A stretch of DNA of 64,000 bases from Marimicrobium sp913061115. Lineage in GTDB: Bacteria; Pseudomonadota; Gammaproteobacteria; Pseudomonadales; Halieaceae. Positions 1-9,236 of this stretch are shown piece after piece. The notes under the pieces are model-generated. The model saw only the letters and a list, made by a program, of their open reading frames with translations. It was not told the origin of the DNA and ran no database searches. A program made the translations under genes and the position numbers. Within the stretch, counting starts at the first letter, position 1. Each line of letters begins with the position of its first letter. Location: the NCBI RefSeq assembly GCF_047729875.1, contig NZ_CP159826.1, forward strand, positions 1,178,001-1,242,000, read 5' to 3'.

Positions 1-22
1 CGTGTTTTCATTGTAATCCTCT

Positions 23-51
23 AAAAAATCAACTGACAGGGGGCGTCAGTT
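23..51 (-). terminator. Intrinsic terminator downstream of finR
   Basis: Read on the minus strand, a 7-bp perfect stem (AACTGAC / GTCAGTT, loop of 7 with a C-run) is followed by GATTTTTT. It lies 50 bases past the stop codon of the LysR gene, so it fits a Rho-independent terminator for that transcript. On the plus strand no T-run follows, so it should act in one direction. Confidence 0.7.
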
Positions 52-101
52 TAACGATATGCCTGTCAGAGATAAACAGCGCAGTGGTTAGCAAAAGAGA
101 T

Positions 102-989
102 TTATACCGACCAGCGTTCCAGACAAAGTGTCAGCCACCGTTTAAGTGCCGCGCTGTGGAATTTATCGCGGTGCGTGATGAGATACCACTCACGGCGGAA
201 GTCACGCCCAGGTACCTTAAGTGGCACCAACGAGCCGCGCTTAAACGCTTCTGCTACACAGATCTGCGACAGGCAACCCACTCCCAGACCCGCCTCTACG
301 GCGCGTTTGATGCCTTCAGTGTGTTGCAGTTCCATGCCGATGTGCAGATCCGTCAGAATACCCTGCATTGCGCGGTCGAACGCCTGACGGGTACCGGAGC
401 CCGGTTCCCGGACTATCCAGGGTAAGGTTAACAAGTCTTGATCGGACAGGGCAGTCGATGTTGACAGCGGATGGTTTGGAGCGGCGAACACCACCAACTC
501 ATCACGCCGCCAGTGCACAATATCCAGATCTGGGTGCTGCAGTTCGCCTTCAATCAGTCCCATATCGAGTTCGAATCCGGCGACTTGTTTGGCAATGGTC
601 TCAGTATTCGCCACACGTAAAATAATATCCGACCTTGCATTTTGTTGGCGAAAGTCAGCGATCATGTTGACAGCAATATAGTTGCCAATGGTCAGCGTAG
701 CGCCTATTTCGAGTCGTCCGACCACGTCTTCGCCGGTCAGTGCTTGCTCAAGGGAACGCGCTTGCTCCAGCAGACTTTCGACCTGGGGCCTGAGTTGCTG
801 CCCCAACTCGCTGAGCTGTAGTCGCTTGCCCAGCCGATCGAAGAGCTTCATATCAAACTGGCGTTCCAATTCCTTGAGCGAGCCGCTGGCTGCCGACTGA
901 GACATAGCCAGCGTCTCGGCAGCGCGGGTTACGTTTTCGTAGCGGGCGGTAGCAAGAAAAACTTCCAGTTGGCGCAAGCTGTAACGCAT
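102..989 (-). CDS. finR: LysR-family transcriptional regulator, FinR-like
   Basis: A 295-residue LysR regulator. An N-terminal winged helix-turn-helix (about residues 1-60, starting MRYSLRQLEVF) is followed by a periplasmic-binding-like sensor domain (about 90-290). I chose the ATG at 989 because LysR proteins begin just before the HTH and an AGAGGA ribosome site sits directly upstream; a longer frame to 1109 would overlap fpr. It is divergent from fpr with 111 bases between them. This is the arrangement of finR-fpr in pseudomonads, where FinR activates fpr under superoxide stress. The name rests on the neighbour and domain order; another LysR subfamily is possible. Confidence 0.8.
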   Translation of the reverse strand: MRYSLRQLEVFLATARYENVTRAAETLAMSQSAASGSLKELERQFDMKLFDRLGKRLQLSELGQQLRPQVESLLEQARSLEQALTGEDVVGRLEIGATLTIGNYIAVNMIADFRQQNARSDIILRVANTETIAKQVAGFELDMGLIEGELQHPDLDIVHWRRDELVVFAAPNHPLSTSTALSDQDLLTLPWIVREPGSGTRQAFDRAMQGILTDLHIGMELQHTEGIKRAVEAGLGVGCLSQICVAEAFKRGSLVPLKVPGRDFRREWYLITHRDKFHSAALKRWLTLCLERWSV

Positions 990-1017
990 GACGTCCTCTT
1001 TATCGGAAAATACGATA

Positions 1018-1033
1018 TATATTATAGAATATA
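1018..1033. promoter_or_regulatory. Palindrome in the finR-fpr intergenic region, possible FinR operator
   Basis: A 6-4-6 inverted repeat, TATATT-ATAG-AATATA, lies near the middle of the divergent promoter region. LysR regulators usually bind interrupted AT-rich dyads in such places. Its core also contains TATAAT on the minus strand (1021-1026), which could be the -10 box of finR, so the site may serve both uses. No clear -35 partner is visible. Confidence 0.4.
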
Positions 1034-1100
1034 ACCACTTTACCGATTTAAAGGCAACCTTTATTCTCCCCACTTCGTCATCCAGTAACGAGTAAAGCCC

Positions 1101-1874
1101 ATGGCACAAATATTAACAGAGCAAGTAACGGCTGTTCACCACTGGACAGATCGCTTGTTCAGCTTTAAGACCACACGCAATCCAGGTTTTCGATTCAAGA
1201 ATGGTCATTTCACTATGATTGGGTTGGAGAGCGAGGGTAAGCCGCTAATGCGTGCGTATAGCCTAGCCAGCGCCAATCATGAGGACGAGTTGGAGTTCTT
1301 CAGTATCAAGGTGCCCGATGGACCGCTGACATCCAAACTACAAGCGATTGAGGTGGGCGATGCCTTGTTGGTTAATAGCAAGGCGACGGGTACCTTGGTG
1401 CAGGATAATCTGTTGCCGGGCAAGCATTTGTATCTCATCGCCACAGGCACCGGGCTGGCGCCTTTTCTCAGTCTCATCCGGGATCCCGAGCTTTATGAAC
1501 AGTACGATAAGATTATTTTGACCCACGGCTGCCGCTATACCGATGAACTAGCCTATCGAGAACTGATTACTGACCATCTCCCTCGGCACGAGTATCTTGG
1601 TGAGATGGTGCGTGAGAAGCTGCTCTATTATCCAACGGTCACGCGGGAAAAATTTGCCAACAATGGGCGGCTTACTGACCTGCTGCGTATTGGAAAGCTC
1701 ACCACGGATCTTGGTTTGCCACCAGTAAATGTCGACACGGACCGATTTATGATTTGTGGCAGTCCCAGTATGCTCAAGGATATATCCACCCTCTTAGATT
1801 CTCGCGGCTTGAGAGAGGCGCGCCATGGCGAGGCTGGACATTACGTTGTTGAGCGGGCCTTTGTAGAAAGCTGA
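1101..1874 (+). CDS. fpr: Ferredoxin/flavodoxin--NADP+ reductase
   Basis: A 257-residue soluble flavoenzyme that exchanges electrons between NADPH and ferredoxin or flavodoxin. The FAD-binding motif RAYSLAS is at residues 51-57, the NADP-binding ATGTGLAP at 114-121, and the chain ends in YVVERAFVES, a short tail typical of bacterial Fpr proteins. Its length matches the family. It is divergent from a FinR-like regulator, which suggests induction by oxidative stress. The ribosome site is weak, but the next in-frame start would cut into the FAD domain. Confidence 0.93.
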   Translation: MAQILTEQVTAVHHWTDRLFSFKTTRNPGFRFKNGHFTMIGLESEGKPLMRAYSLASANHEDELEFFSIKVPDGPLTSKLQAIEVGDALLVNSKATGTLVQDNLLPGKHLYLIATGTGLAPFLSLIRDPELYEQYDKIILTHGCRYTDELAYRELITDHLPRHEYLGEMVREKLLYYPTVTREKFANNGRLTDLLRIGKLTTDLGLPPVNVDTDRFMICGSPSMLKDISTLLDSRGLREARHGEAGHYVVERAFVES

Positions 1875-1966
1875 GTGCTGTAAGCGTGTGTTGAGTTATC
1901 GTTTTATCAAACGCTACCAATGTACATTTCTTAAAATTTTTAACTTTAGATGAGAGTGTGTCTTAG

Positions 1967-1980
1967 TATATATTATAGAA
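1967..1980 (+). promoter_or_regulatory. 14-base copy of the finR-fpr motif upstream of the DoxX-like gene
   Basis: The string TATATATTATAGAA here is identical to positions 1016-1029 in the finR-fpr region. It lies 22 bases before the DoxX-like start codon, so it could hold a -10 box (TATATT, 1969-1974) or a half of an operator. The right arm of the palindrome is only partly kept (AAGATG instead of AATATA). Confidence 0.35.
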
Positions 1981-2002
1981 GATGATATTCAGCGAGTAAG
2001 CG

Positions 2003-2803
2003 ATGAGTAACCTAATAATAAGACTCAATAATGATCTAGCCCCGGCTAACACGCACTATCGCATTGTCGGGGGATTGACCGGTTTAGGCCTCGTCATGGC
2101 CTGCTTTGCTTTGTTCACAACATCGCGAGACGTTTTACCTCTAGGTGCGGGTTTGTTCAGCATACTTTTTTTGGCAATTTCCACGGTAGTGTGGGTAGTT
2201 GTTGTGCCTCGCACCTTTGTTCCTGGGTTTATGATTGGACTGCTGACTATGCTGATGGGCTGGCGGATAGCAGGTTTGTTAGGCATTGAGCTGGTTGCAT
2301 GGGCCGTATTGCCTGCATTCTTGATGGCCATCACCGTTTTTTTTATCGCGAGGCGTGACGATCTGAAGCGGGCCGTACCAGCAATGGACGCTACACAGTG
2401 GGGGCTGACTTTTCTACGTCTGTACGTTGGATTTGATCTCGTTCCTCACTTTACTGAAAAGCTTTTTGCGGGTTCTGCAGCGCGATTAGAAGATATTTCA
2501 GCTTTTCAGAGTATGAATTTATCGGGTGCCTTTTGGTTCGTATTGGTTGCAGGTCTTTGTGAATTGGGTATTGCAATTGGTATTGGGCTGGGTTTCCTTA
2601 CGCGATTAGCAGGTGCCTGTGCCGCACTGTATTTCCTGATTGCAACCTATCTTGGGGGTCATTTTAGTAAAGGGTTCATCTGGGCGTCTGAGGGCGGTGG
2701 ATGGGAATATCCAGCCTTGATGATAGCCCTATTTCTTGTGTTTGCTGCGATCGGTGCGAGCCGATTTTCCTTGGATGGTATGATGAAAAGTGTGGGTCGG
2801 TAA
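2003..2803 (+). CDS. DoxX-like integral membrane protein
   Basis: A 266-residue polytopic membrane protein. Residues 25-115 form about four hydrophobic helices. Residues 130-260 look like a DoxX unit, with a first helix containing GLTFLRLYVGFDLVPHF and later helices rich in glycine. DoxX domains occur in small membrane proteins tied to thiol and redox stress and to quinone-linked oxidases; the exact substrate here is unknown. The extra N-terminal helices are not part of the usual 120-150 residue DoxX protein. It follows fpr by 128 bases and its promoter region shares a 14-base sequence with the finR-fpr region. Confidence 0.65.
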   Translation: MSNLIIRLNNDLAPANTHYRIVGGLTGLGLVMACFALFTTSRDVLPLGAGLFSILFLAISTVVWVVVVPRTFVPGFMIGLLTMLMGWRIAGLLGIELVAWAVLPAFLMAITVFFIARRDDLKRAVPAMDATQWGLTFLRLYVGFDLVPHFTEKLFAGSAARLEDISAFQSMNLSGAFWFVLVAGLCELGIAIGIGLGFLTRLAGACAALYFLIATYLGGHFSKGFIWASEGGGWEYPALMIALFLVFAAIGASRFSLDGMMKSVGR

Positions 2804-2884
2804 TGCGTCACGTGTTGGTCGCTAGGAAAAGCAGGTGTTGCAGTTGCCCTCCCCTGACAGAATGCTCAGATGTGGAGATAGAAT

Positions 2885-3412
2885 ATGCGAGATAGCCGCT
2901 TTTTACCGTTCCTTGGTTTGTGTCTAGCAGCACTGCTCGGTGCCTGCAATAACCTGTCGAGTACGCCCACGGCCACAGTGGATTACAACCGCAATTACGA
3001 CTTTAGTCACGTGCATAACATTGCGATTCAGCCGATAGTTCGGGACACTGTCGAGACGATGATGATGTCTGATGCACAGATTGTCAGGATCAATGAGGCG
3101 CTGACCGCAGAGCTACAGCAACGGGGTTTCAAAGTAGCGACAGGAAATTCTTACGCGGACATGTTCCTCTCCTGGAGGTTTGTGCCAGAGGAAAGTGCTA
3201 CCGTGAGTACATTCGATCCGGCGACACAGAAAATTACCGAGGCTACGATCTATGTCGACATGATTGATCCTGTCATTCTGCAAACGGTTTGGAGAGCTAA
3301 TTTTCGCGCACATCTAGATGATCAAACAGACACTAGTGGCGCCGCTGAATACAGTCGGCAGGCAGCAGCAGCGATGCTCGCGCAATTTCCACCCAACCCG
3401 ATTGAGCCCTGA
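2885..3412 (+). CDS. DUF4136-type lipoprotein
   Basis: A 175-residue predicted outer-membrane or periplasmic lipoprotein. The signal peptide ends in a lipobox LLGAC with the acylated cysteine at residue 21. The mature part starts with a DYNRNYDFSHVHNIAI stretch, the pattern of the DUF4136 family, whose members share a two-layer fold of unknown function. Length is usual for the family. It stands alone on its strand between the DoxX-like gene and rhlE, and I see no operon partner. Confidence 0.75.
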   Translation: MRDSRFLPFLGLCLAALLGACNNLSSTPTATVDYNRNYDFSHVHNIAIQPIVRDTVETMMMSDAQIVRINEALTAELQQRGFKVATGNSYADMFLSWRFVPEESATVSTFDPATQKITEATIYVDMIDPVILQTVWRANFRAHLDDQTDTSGAAEYSRQAAAAMLAQFPPNPIEP

Positions 3413-3540
3413 CTCGACCCGCAGGGATTCAGTGCTTGCGGTCGCTATTTAACCGACGATACTGTACGCTGCCGCGCCCTTACAGCCATCAGCTAGACAC
3501 CTGATCATGGGGCTAATCAGAATAAGCCAAGAGAATTTTC

Positions 3541-4848
3541 ATGACATTTGATGAGCTCGGTCTGTCTGCGCCGTTATTGCGTGCAATCGAAGAAAAGGGC
3601 TATCGCCAACCCAGTCCCATTCAGGCCGTTGCCATTCCGGCCGTTCTATCCGGTCGCGATTTGATGGCCGCCGCCCAGACCGGTACCGGTAAAACGGCGG
3701 GGTTTACACTGCCGATATTGGAGTTACTCCACGCAAAGGGTGTTGCGCATCCTCATCGCATCAGAGCGCTGGTGCTGACGCCTACGCGCGAACTGGCCGC
3801 TCAGGTTGTAGAAAGCATCGCGACCTATGGCGCGCATCTGCCGTTTAAGTCGACGGTGGTGTTCGGTGGTGTAAAGCCCAATCCGCAGATCGCTGCATTG
3901 CGCAGAGGCATCGACATCCTGGTGGCTACGCCGGGCCGACTGCTAGACTTGTGCCAACAGGGTGAGGTGAAATTCTCTGATCTTGAAGTTCTCGTCTTGG
4001 ATGAGGCTGATCGCATGCTCGACATGGGTTTTATTCACGACATCCGCCGCATTCTTAAGCTGCTGCCGCAGCAGCGTCAAAACCTGATGTTCTCGGCGAC
4101 GTTCGCCAACGAGATCAGGGGCTTGGCCAAAACGATAATGAACAACCCTCTGGAAGTGTCGGTGTCTGCTCCTAATACAACCGCTGAGAGGGTGAAACAG
4201 TGGGTATACCCGGTAGACAAAATCCGTAAATCCGCATTACTGCGGGAGCTTGTTGTACAGAACGATTGGCAGCAGGTATTAGTGTTCAGTCGGACAAAGC
4301 ATGGCGCCAACCGGCTGTCAGAGTATTTGGAAAAGGCCGGCGTTAATGCCTCCGCGATTCACGGTAACAAGAGTCAGGGTGCTCGCACCAAGGCTTTGTC
4401 AGGATTTAAGAGCGGTAAGATACGTGTGCTGGTAGCAACGGATATTGCGGCTCGTGGACTCGATATCGCGCAGTTGCCACAGGTGGTCAATTTCGACTTA
4501 CCCAATGTCCCTGAAGATTATGTGCATCGGATTGGCCGGACGGGTCGGGCGGGTGCTTCCGGGCGGGCATTTTCCCTAGTCAGCGCGGATGAGATCAAAC
4601 AGCTTAATGACATTGAACAAGTTATTCAGCGGCATATTACCCGAGAATATGTTGATGGGTTCGAGCCTGATCATGAAGTCCCTGCTAGTGCACCGCTGCG
4701 TAAGCCTCGCACGTCGGGACAGGGGAAGACCGCTGGCGGGCGAGGTCGTCGCGATGACAAGCAGCCTGGTCCTACTTCACGTGGACGCAGTACAGAAGGG
4801 CATAATCGGCCGAGACAAAAAAAGCGAACAGGCAACAGCACAAGATAG
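3541..4848 (+). CDS. rhlE: DEAD-box ATP-dependent RNA helicase RhlE
   Basis: A 435-residue RNA helicase that unwinds short RNA duplexes and acts in ribosome maturation and RNA turnover. All core motifs are present: Q motif near residue 26, Walker A AQTGTGKT (45-52), PTRELA (81-86), DEAD (154-157), SAT (185-187) and HRIGRTGR (329-336). The tail after about residue 370 is basic and low-complexity (GRGRRDDK...), as expected for RhlE. A GAGA-containing ribosome site precedes the ATG. The gene converges on the acyl-CoA synthetase; the 69 bases between them show no clear terminator. Confidence 0.93.
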   Translation: MTFDELGLSAPLLRAIEEKGYRQPSPIQAVAIPAVLSGRDLMAAAQTGTGKTAGFTLPILELLHAKGVAHPHRIRALVLTPTRELAAQVVESIATYGAHLPFKSTVVFGGVKPNPQIAALRRGIDILVATPGRLLDLCQQGEVKFSDLEVLVLDEADRMLDMGFIHDIRRILKLLPQQRQNLMFSATFANEIRGLAKTIMNNPLEVSVSAPNTTAERVKQWVYPVDKIRKSALLRELVVQNDWQQVLVFSRTKHGANRLSEYLEKAGVNASAIHGNKSQGARTKALSGFKSGKIRVLVATDIAARGLDIAQLPQVVNFDLPNVPEDYVHRIGRTGRAGASGRAFSLVSADEIKQLNDIEQVIQRHITREYVDGFEPDHEVPASAPLRKPRTSGQGKTAGGRGRRDDKQPGPTSRGRSTEGHNRPRQKKRTGNSTR

Positions 4849-4917
4849 GTTTGGTTGTCAGCTGCCTTTTTTGCTGTGATCCATACCCTCTCAGTGGTTA
4901 AAGGGAGATAAGGGCTA

Positions 4918-6720
4918 TCAGTACCCTGCGTCTCCTGCCTTCAATATGGCTGCAAAATCTTCCGTCAGACGCACATAAGTATCACTGCGCGGTTTGAGTA
5001 TAAAGATGAGGTCATTGACCTGATCTAGGTCGTATCCCTCTTTGCGCAACTCTCCCTTGACCATTTTGAACGTACCCGTTGTGTCCATTTCACTTTGTAT
5101 GCGAAGAAATACGGGTCGGGCGTAAGCGGGTAGGTGTTCGTTGACGTGGCTTGAAAAACTCTCGATATCCAGTGTGTCCAGCCCTTCAGTCAGTACCAGC
5201 GATGCCATGCCAGCCCTGCCGTCAGCTTTCGGGATTTCCACACCGTAGACGTTGCAAAAATCTATCTGAGTATGAGCGTTGATGATTTCACCGACTTCGT
5301 TGGTTGAAACATTCTCAGATTTCCAGCGAAAAGTATCGCCTACACGATCGACAAACTGAAAATGCCGTAGTCCAAGAGAAAACCCTACGTCCACCGTTTT
5401 CATGAGATCGCCGGTATTAAACCATGCATCTCCTGTTTCAAAAATGTCGCGCAGGATCTTCTTTTCAGTCTCTTCTTTGCTGGTATAGCCTTCGAAACTT
5501 GTTTTTTCAGTTATTTTCCCCAACAGTAGGCCGGGCTCACCATCGGCGACCAGGACACAATGACCGCTTCCATCGATTACAATTTCGTCGGCATCTACAT
5601 CGTATTTTACTAAGGCTATTGGAACGCTGGTGGAACCAACCGTACAATCCTTGTTTAACATGTTGATGAATGCAACATTGCCTTCACTTGAGCCGTAAAA
5701 TTCTGCGATTCGTTCGACGCCAAAGCGATTCTTGAACTCGTGCCAGACATCAGGCCGCAGCCCGTTCCCCATCATGCGGGTCAGGGGAGTGTTGTGATCG
5801 TCTGGTTGCGCAGGAATATTAAGCAGGTAACGGCATAATTCGCCAATATAAATGAAGCAGGTTGCACGATGTTCGCGCACTTCGTGGAGGAAGTTGCTGC
5901 CGGAAAATTTTCGCCGGATAAACATGCAGGCTCCGGTAGAAAATGCAGCACCAGCGCCGAGGAAAAGGCCTGTACCGTGATAGAGCGGCAGACAGAGATA
6001 AATGCAGTCGTTCTCTTTGCATTTTATGCCCGCCTTGTATGACAGCGCAGAGGATAGCAGAAAGCGACGATTGGTGATTACCGAGGCCTTGGGTAGACCA
6101 GTGGTGCCGGAGGTGTACATATACAGCGCTACATCGGCTAGGGTATTTTGGTTTGTCTGGGCCGGGTTTGTGTTGTTCTCGGCGCCTTCTTCCAGGTTTG
6201 TGGCCCAAGCAGGGCATAGCTGCTTGCCTGCGTCTTTAACAAACAGCCAGTTTTTGACGCATTCAAGACCAGGATCGGACTTTACATCGGCTATTTCTTG
6301 CAGACGTTCTTCGCCGAAAATACACATTTTGGATTTGGTGATCTTGATGCAATGTATAAGAGGGGAGCCTACCAGATTGGTATTGATCAGGGCGGTAATT
6401 GCTCCGAGTTTATTGAGGGCAATAAGCGAGGTCAGGAATTCGATGCGGTTTTCCATAATGAGGCTTACTGCATCGCCAGCGGCCAAACCCTGCGCGCGCA
6501 AGGCACTTGAGCACCGGTTAGCCTTGGCGTTGAGCTCCGCCCAGGTGAGACTCTGACCTTCAAATATGACTGCAGTATGCGCAGGAAAGCGTGCTGCGGT
6601 GCGTTCCACTCTGGCTGCGAGGCAATCTCTAGTGGTCAATGGCCTAGCTTTTGTCTCTTTAGTAACCTGTAGCAGAGTAGGTACCTCTGCCAGTGTTGAG
6701 AGGACATCTTTTAAGCTCAT
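4918..6720 (-). CDS. Long-chain acyl-CoA synthetase, FATP/FadD6 type
   Basis: A 600-residue AMP-forming ligase that activates long or very-long-chain fatty acids as CoA thioesters. The P-loop YTSGTTGLPK is at residues 202-211, and the FYGSSEG and TGD motifs of the adenylate-forming superfamily follow. Length and the ALINTNLVGSPLIHCI stretch fit the FATP (fatty acid transport protein)/FadD6 branch rather than E. coli-type FadD. It is a single gene between rhlE and a nuclease-fold gene. The bile-acyl or steroid-acyl ligases of the same branch are an alternative. Confidence 0.85.
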   Translation of the reverse strand: MSLKDVLSTLAEVPTLLQVTKETKARPLTTRDCLAARVERTAARFPAHTAVIFEGQSLTWAELNAKANRCSSALRAQGLAAGDAVSLIMENRIEFLTSLIALNKLGAITALINTNLVGSPLIHCIKITKSKMCIFGEERLQEIADVKSDPGLECVKNWLFVKDAGKQLCPAWATNLEEGAENNTNPAQTNQNTLADVALYMYTSGTTGLPKASVITNRRFLLSSALSYKAGIKCKENDCIYLCLPLYHGTGLFLGAGAAFSTGACMFIRRKFSGSNFLHEVREHRATCFIYIGELCRYLLNIPAQPDDHNTPLTRMMGNGLRPDVWHEFKNRFGVERIAEFYGSSEGNVAFINMLNKDCTVGSTSVPIALVKYDVDADEIVIDGSGHCVLVADGEPGLLLGKITEKTSFEGYTSKEETEKKILRDIFETGDAWFNTGDLMKTVDVGFSLGLRHFQFVDRVGDTFRWKSENVSTNEVGEIINAHTQIDFCNVYGVEIPKADGRAGMASLVLTEGLDTLDIESFSSHVNEHLPAYARPVFLRIQSEMDTTGTFKMVKGELRKEGYDLDQVNDLIFILKPRSDTYVRLTEDFAAILKAGDAGY

Positions 6721-6927
6721 GGTGTTGCTCTCTATAATTAGACGTTAGGGCGAAACCATAGCGGATATAAGCTAGGGCCATAAGATAGTACCAATTTTAA
6801 CTTTATAGGAAAGGGTTTTCTTGGCTCCAGGTCTGAGCGGGTTAGGCGTTGTGGCGCCCAATTGCGCCTAGTGCAGTCTGCCCAAGAATTTAATCGATAA
6901 GAGTAATAGCGGAATTTATATCTACGG

Positions 6928-7698
6928 TCATAGGCGAAACACGCCAAAAAGTGCCGCGTGGTCAGACAGTTCGCGCCAGTGATCGGTACTGAGACGTTTG
7001 CAAGCGGTTGGTTTTAATCCGCGGTAGTAAATGCGGTCCACTGGCAGAAGCGGTGCCCAAACGGGAAAGGTCAAGGCGTGGCGGCCATGCAGTTTTACGA
7101 ACAGTTCCTCTAGGTCCAGCTCAGTATGTAGCTGGCGTCCCGCGCGGCGCCGCCAGTCGTTGAAATCCCCGGCGATGATCAATGGCTCATTATCGGGAAC
7201 ATGGCTTTTTATTCTGTCGGTGAGAGCTTGCAGCTGCTCGCGGCGTTCCTGTTCAAGCAGTCCCAGGTGGACACAAAGCGTATGCAGGCGACTTTTTTTT
7301 TGTGGTAGTTCAATCACACCGTGTAAAATGCTGCGACTGGAGCCTCGGAAAACTGAAATATCGATATTCTCCCAGCTGACGAAAGGATGCTTGCTCAAAA
7401 TAGCATTACCATGATCTCCTTTACGGTAGATCGCGTTGCGTCCATAAGCGAAGTGAGGCCAGGCCTCCTCTGCCAGGTACTCAAAATGCGGCTGATCTGG
7501 GTAAGAGAAGCGCCTGCGTTTGGCGTTACTTTTGATCGCCGTGCCATGAATTTCTTGCAGGAAGACAATGTCTGCCCCGGTCTCAGCGATACGGTCGCGC
7601 ATAGCCTTCAACACAAACCGACGATTGCCACTGCAATAGCCCTTGTGGATGTTGTAGGTCAATACATTGATGTCGTCACTCACAGGTATACCCGCCAT
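6928..7698 (-). CDS. Endonuclease/exonuclease/phosphatase family protein
   Basis: A 256-residue metal-dependent phosphodiesterase-fold protein. It has the family signatures in order: NVLTYNIHKG (11-20), FLQEIHG (about 46-52), AGDFNDWR (about 176) and the C-terminal SDHAALFGVF with the catalytic Asp-His pair. No signal peptide is visible. The substrate may be nucleic acid, a phosphoinositide-like lipid or another phosphodiester; the sequence does not decide. It lies 14 bases downstream of the sugar dehydrogenase gene and may be cotranscribed with it. Confidence 0.82.
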   Translation of the reverse strand: MAGIPVSDDINVLTYNIHKGYCSGNRRFVLKAMRDRIAETGADIVFLQEIHGTAIKSNAKRRRFSYPDQPHFEYLAEEAWPHFAYGRNAIYRKGDHGNAILSKHPFVSWENIDISVFRGSSRSILHGVIELPQKKSRLHTLCVHLGLLEQERREQLQALTDRIKSHVPDNEPLIIAGDFNDWRRRAGRQLHTELDLEELFVKLHGRHALTFPVWAPLLPVDRIYYRGLKPTACKRLSTDHWRELSDHAALFGVFRL

Positions 7699-7712
7699 AA
7701 AGCCACAGAAAA

Positions 7713-9236
7713 TTATTGTTCGTTAGCAGAACTTTCAGGTGGCTGCCATAGCAAAAAAACGGCGAGTTCTCGCTGTTCGGACTCGGTCAGAGGAAATAAA
7801 GGCATGGGCGATGGCGGAGCCGCCAGCACGTCGATCACTGCCGCATAACCGAGACGCTCTCTCAGATTCTCTAATCCTTTCGGGTTTTCGCCCTCTTCAT
7901 GACAACTTCGACACTGGTAGCGTTGATAGAGTTCATTGCCTTGATCGGCCATAGTCACCATATTGGCTGTCTCAAGCCATTCGGGCGGTTGGGCGTCGAG
8001 GCGATTCACCGTGGGTAGTTCAAAGGCGGCAGCATTATTGTTATCGGTTGCGCTGTAGCGAACTCGATAGATTGCTCCGGCGTAATCATCGGAGATATAA
8101 ATTGCGCCGTCAGGTCCCTGAGCGACATCAACCGGACGGCCACTGATTGTTCCGTCTCGGTTGAAACCGGTCAGAAAATCGCGTTCTTCGATACCGTCAG
8201 TTCCCCAATGCAGTGACACCACCTTATAACCGTCAGGGGAGCTGCGATTCCATGAGCCGTGCAATGCCACCAGCGCAGCACGCTCATACGGCGGAGGGAG
8301 AGTGTTTGGGTCAAGGAATGTCATGCCCAAGGGTGCATTATGGGCGCGAAAATTGTGCGCGGGGGCGGTTGGATCGCGGTCCTTCGCAAGCGGATCATCG
8401 CCCATGTCTGGGTCGGCAATATTGTCACCGTAAAAGTAGGGCCAGCCATAAAAATTGCCCGCTTCTATCTGGTTTAATTCACAGGGGGGCAGGTCATCGC
8501 CCAACAGATCGCGTCCGTTCTCAGTAGCATAGAGCGCGCCATTCCAGGGTGCCCAGTCAAAGCCAACACTATTGCGCAGCCCTGTCGCAATGATTTCAGG
8601 CTGGCTGCCATCAAGTTGAAAGCGCATTAGGGTTGCCCGCCTAGAATCCTCTTCCTCGCAGATATTGCAAGTGGACCCTTGCGCCAAATACAGCTTTTGA
8701 TCCTGGCCTATGCGAATAGTTTTGCTCCAATGGTTGCCGTTATCAGTCAAACCTTTCACCACCGTCTCTAGGGCACCGTCGACAGTTCCAGTGTCACTGT
8801 CAAAACGTATGCGGCTTACGCGGTTTGACTCGGCGATATACAGCCATCCACCGCTGATATCCATTCCCAGTGGTCGTTCTAATCCCTCGATCAGTGTTGC
8901 CCGAGCATCGGGTTTACCGTCCCCATCTGCGTCACGCCCCAACAGCAGTATGTCGCCGGAATGTGGCCTACTGACGAGTAGGTCTCCCGATGGTGTGAAA
9001 AGCAAAAAGCGCGCGCGAGGCAGGTTTGCATCGTAAAGCTCCAGAGTGAAGCCGTCGGGAACGTTATATTGCTGGCGTACGATATCACTATTGGCCGCAG
9101 GACCGGCTATGCCCATCATGCTATTGAAAAGCATGCGTAGGGTGGAGCTATCTGTGGTGCCGCTGGCCAGTAAGAAGGCTGGTATACTAACGAGCAACAG
9201 CAGCAGCAGACCCAAGCTGATTAACAATTTGCGCAT
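7713..9236 (-). CDS. PQQ-dependent sugar dehydrogenase fused to cytochrome c
   Basis: A 507-residue exported oxidoreductase. A hydrophobic N-terminal segment (residues 3-24) acts as signal or anchor. The body is a six-bladed propeller of the soluble glucose/sorbosone dehydrogenase family (for example GLERPLGMDISGGWLYIAE and ATGLRNSVGFDW). The C-terminal 70 residues hold a heme c site CRSCH at 442-446 with a possible axial Met near 478. The fusion suggests direct transfer from substrate via PQQ to heme and on to the respiratory chain. An AGGA ribosome site precedes the ATG by 8 bases. The sugar or alcohol oxidised is unknown. Confidence 0.83.
   Translation of the reverse strand: MRKLLISLGLLLLLLVSIPAFLLASGTTDSSTLRMLFNSMMGIAGPAANSDIVRQQYNVPDGFTLELYDANLPRARFLLFTPSGDLLVSRPHSGDILLLGRDADGDGKPDARATLIEGLERPLGMDISGGWLYIAESNRVSRIRFDSDTGTVDGALETVVKGLTDNGNHWSKTIRIGQDQKLYLAQGSTCNICEEEDSRRATLMRFQLDGSQPEIIATGLRNSVGFDWAPWNGALYATENGRDLLGDDLPPCELNQIEAGNFYGWPYFYGDNIADPDMGDDPLAKDRDPTAPAHNFRAHNAPLGMTFLDPNTLPPPYERAALVALHGSWNRSSPDGYKVVSLHWGTDGIEERDFLTGFNRDGTISGRPVDVAQGPDGAIYISDDYAGAIYRVRYSATDNNNAAAFELPTVNRLDAQPPEWLETANMVTMADQGNELYQRYQCRSCHEEGENPKGLENLRERLGYAAVIDVLAAPPSPMPLFPLTESEQRELAVFLLWQPPESSANEQ

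Noticed and set aside
1875..1920. Hairpin AGCGT...ACGCT after fpr as terminator
   Set aside because: The stem is broken by a 3-base bulge and no T-run follows.
4849..4917. T-run (CTTTTTT) after rhlE as an intrinsic terminator
   Set aside because: No stem longer than four pairs could be built directly before the T-run.
6002..6556. Open frame of 184 codons on the plus strand
   Set aside because: It is antisense to the acyl-CoA synthetase, whose motifs run through this region.
6738..6947. 69-codon frame between the acyl-CoA synthetase and the nuclease-fold gene
   Set aside because: Overlaps the end of the nuclease-fold gene, has no ribosome site and an odd composition (many Arg, Tyr and Trp).
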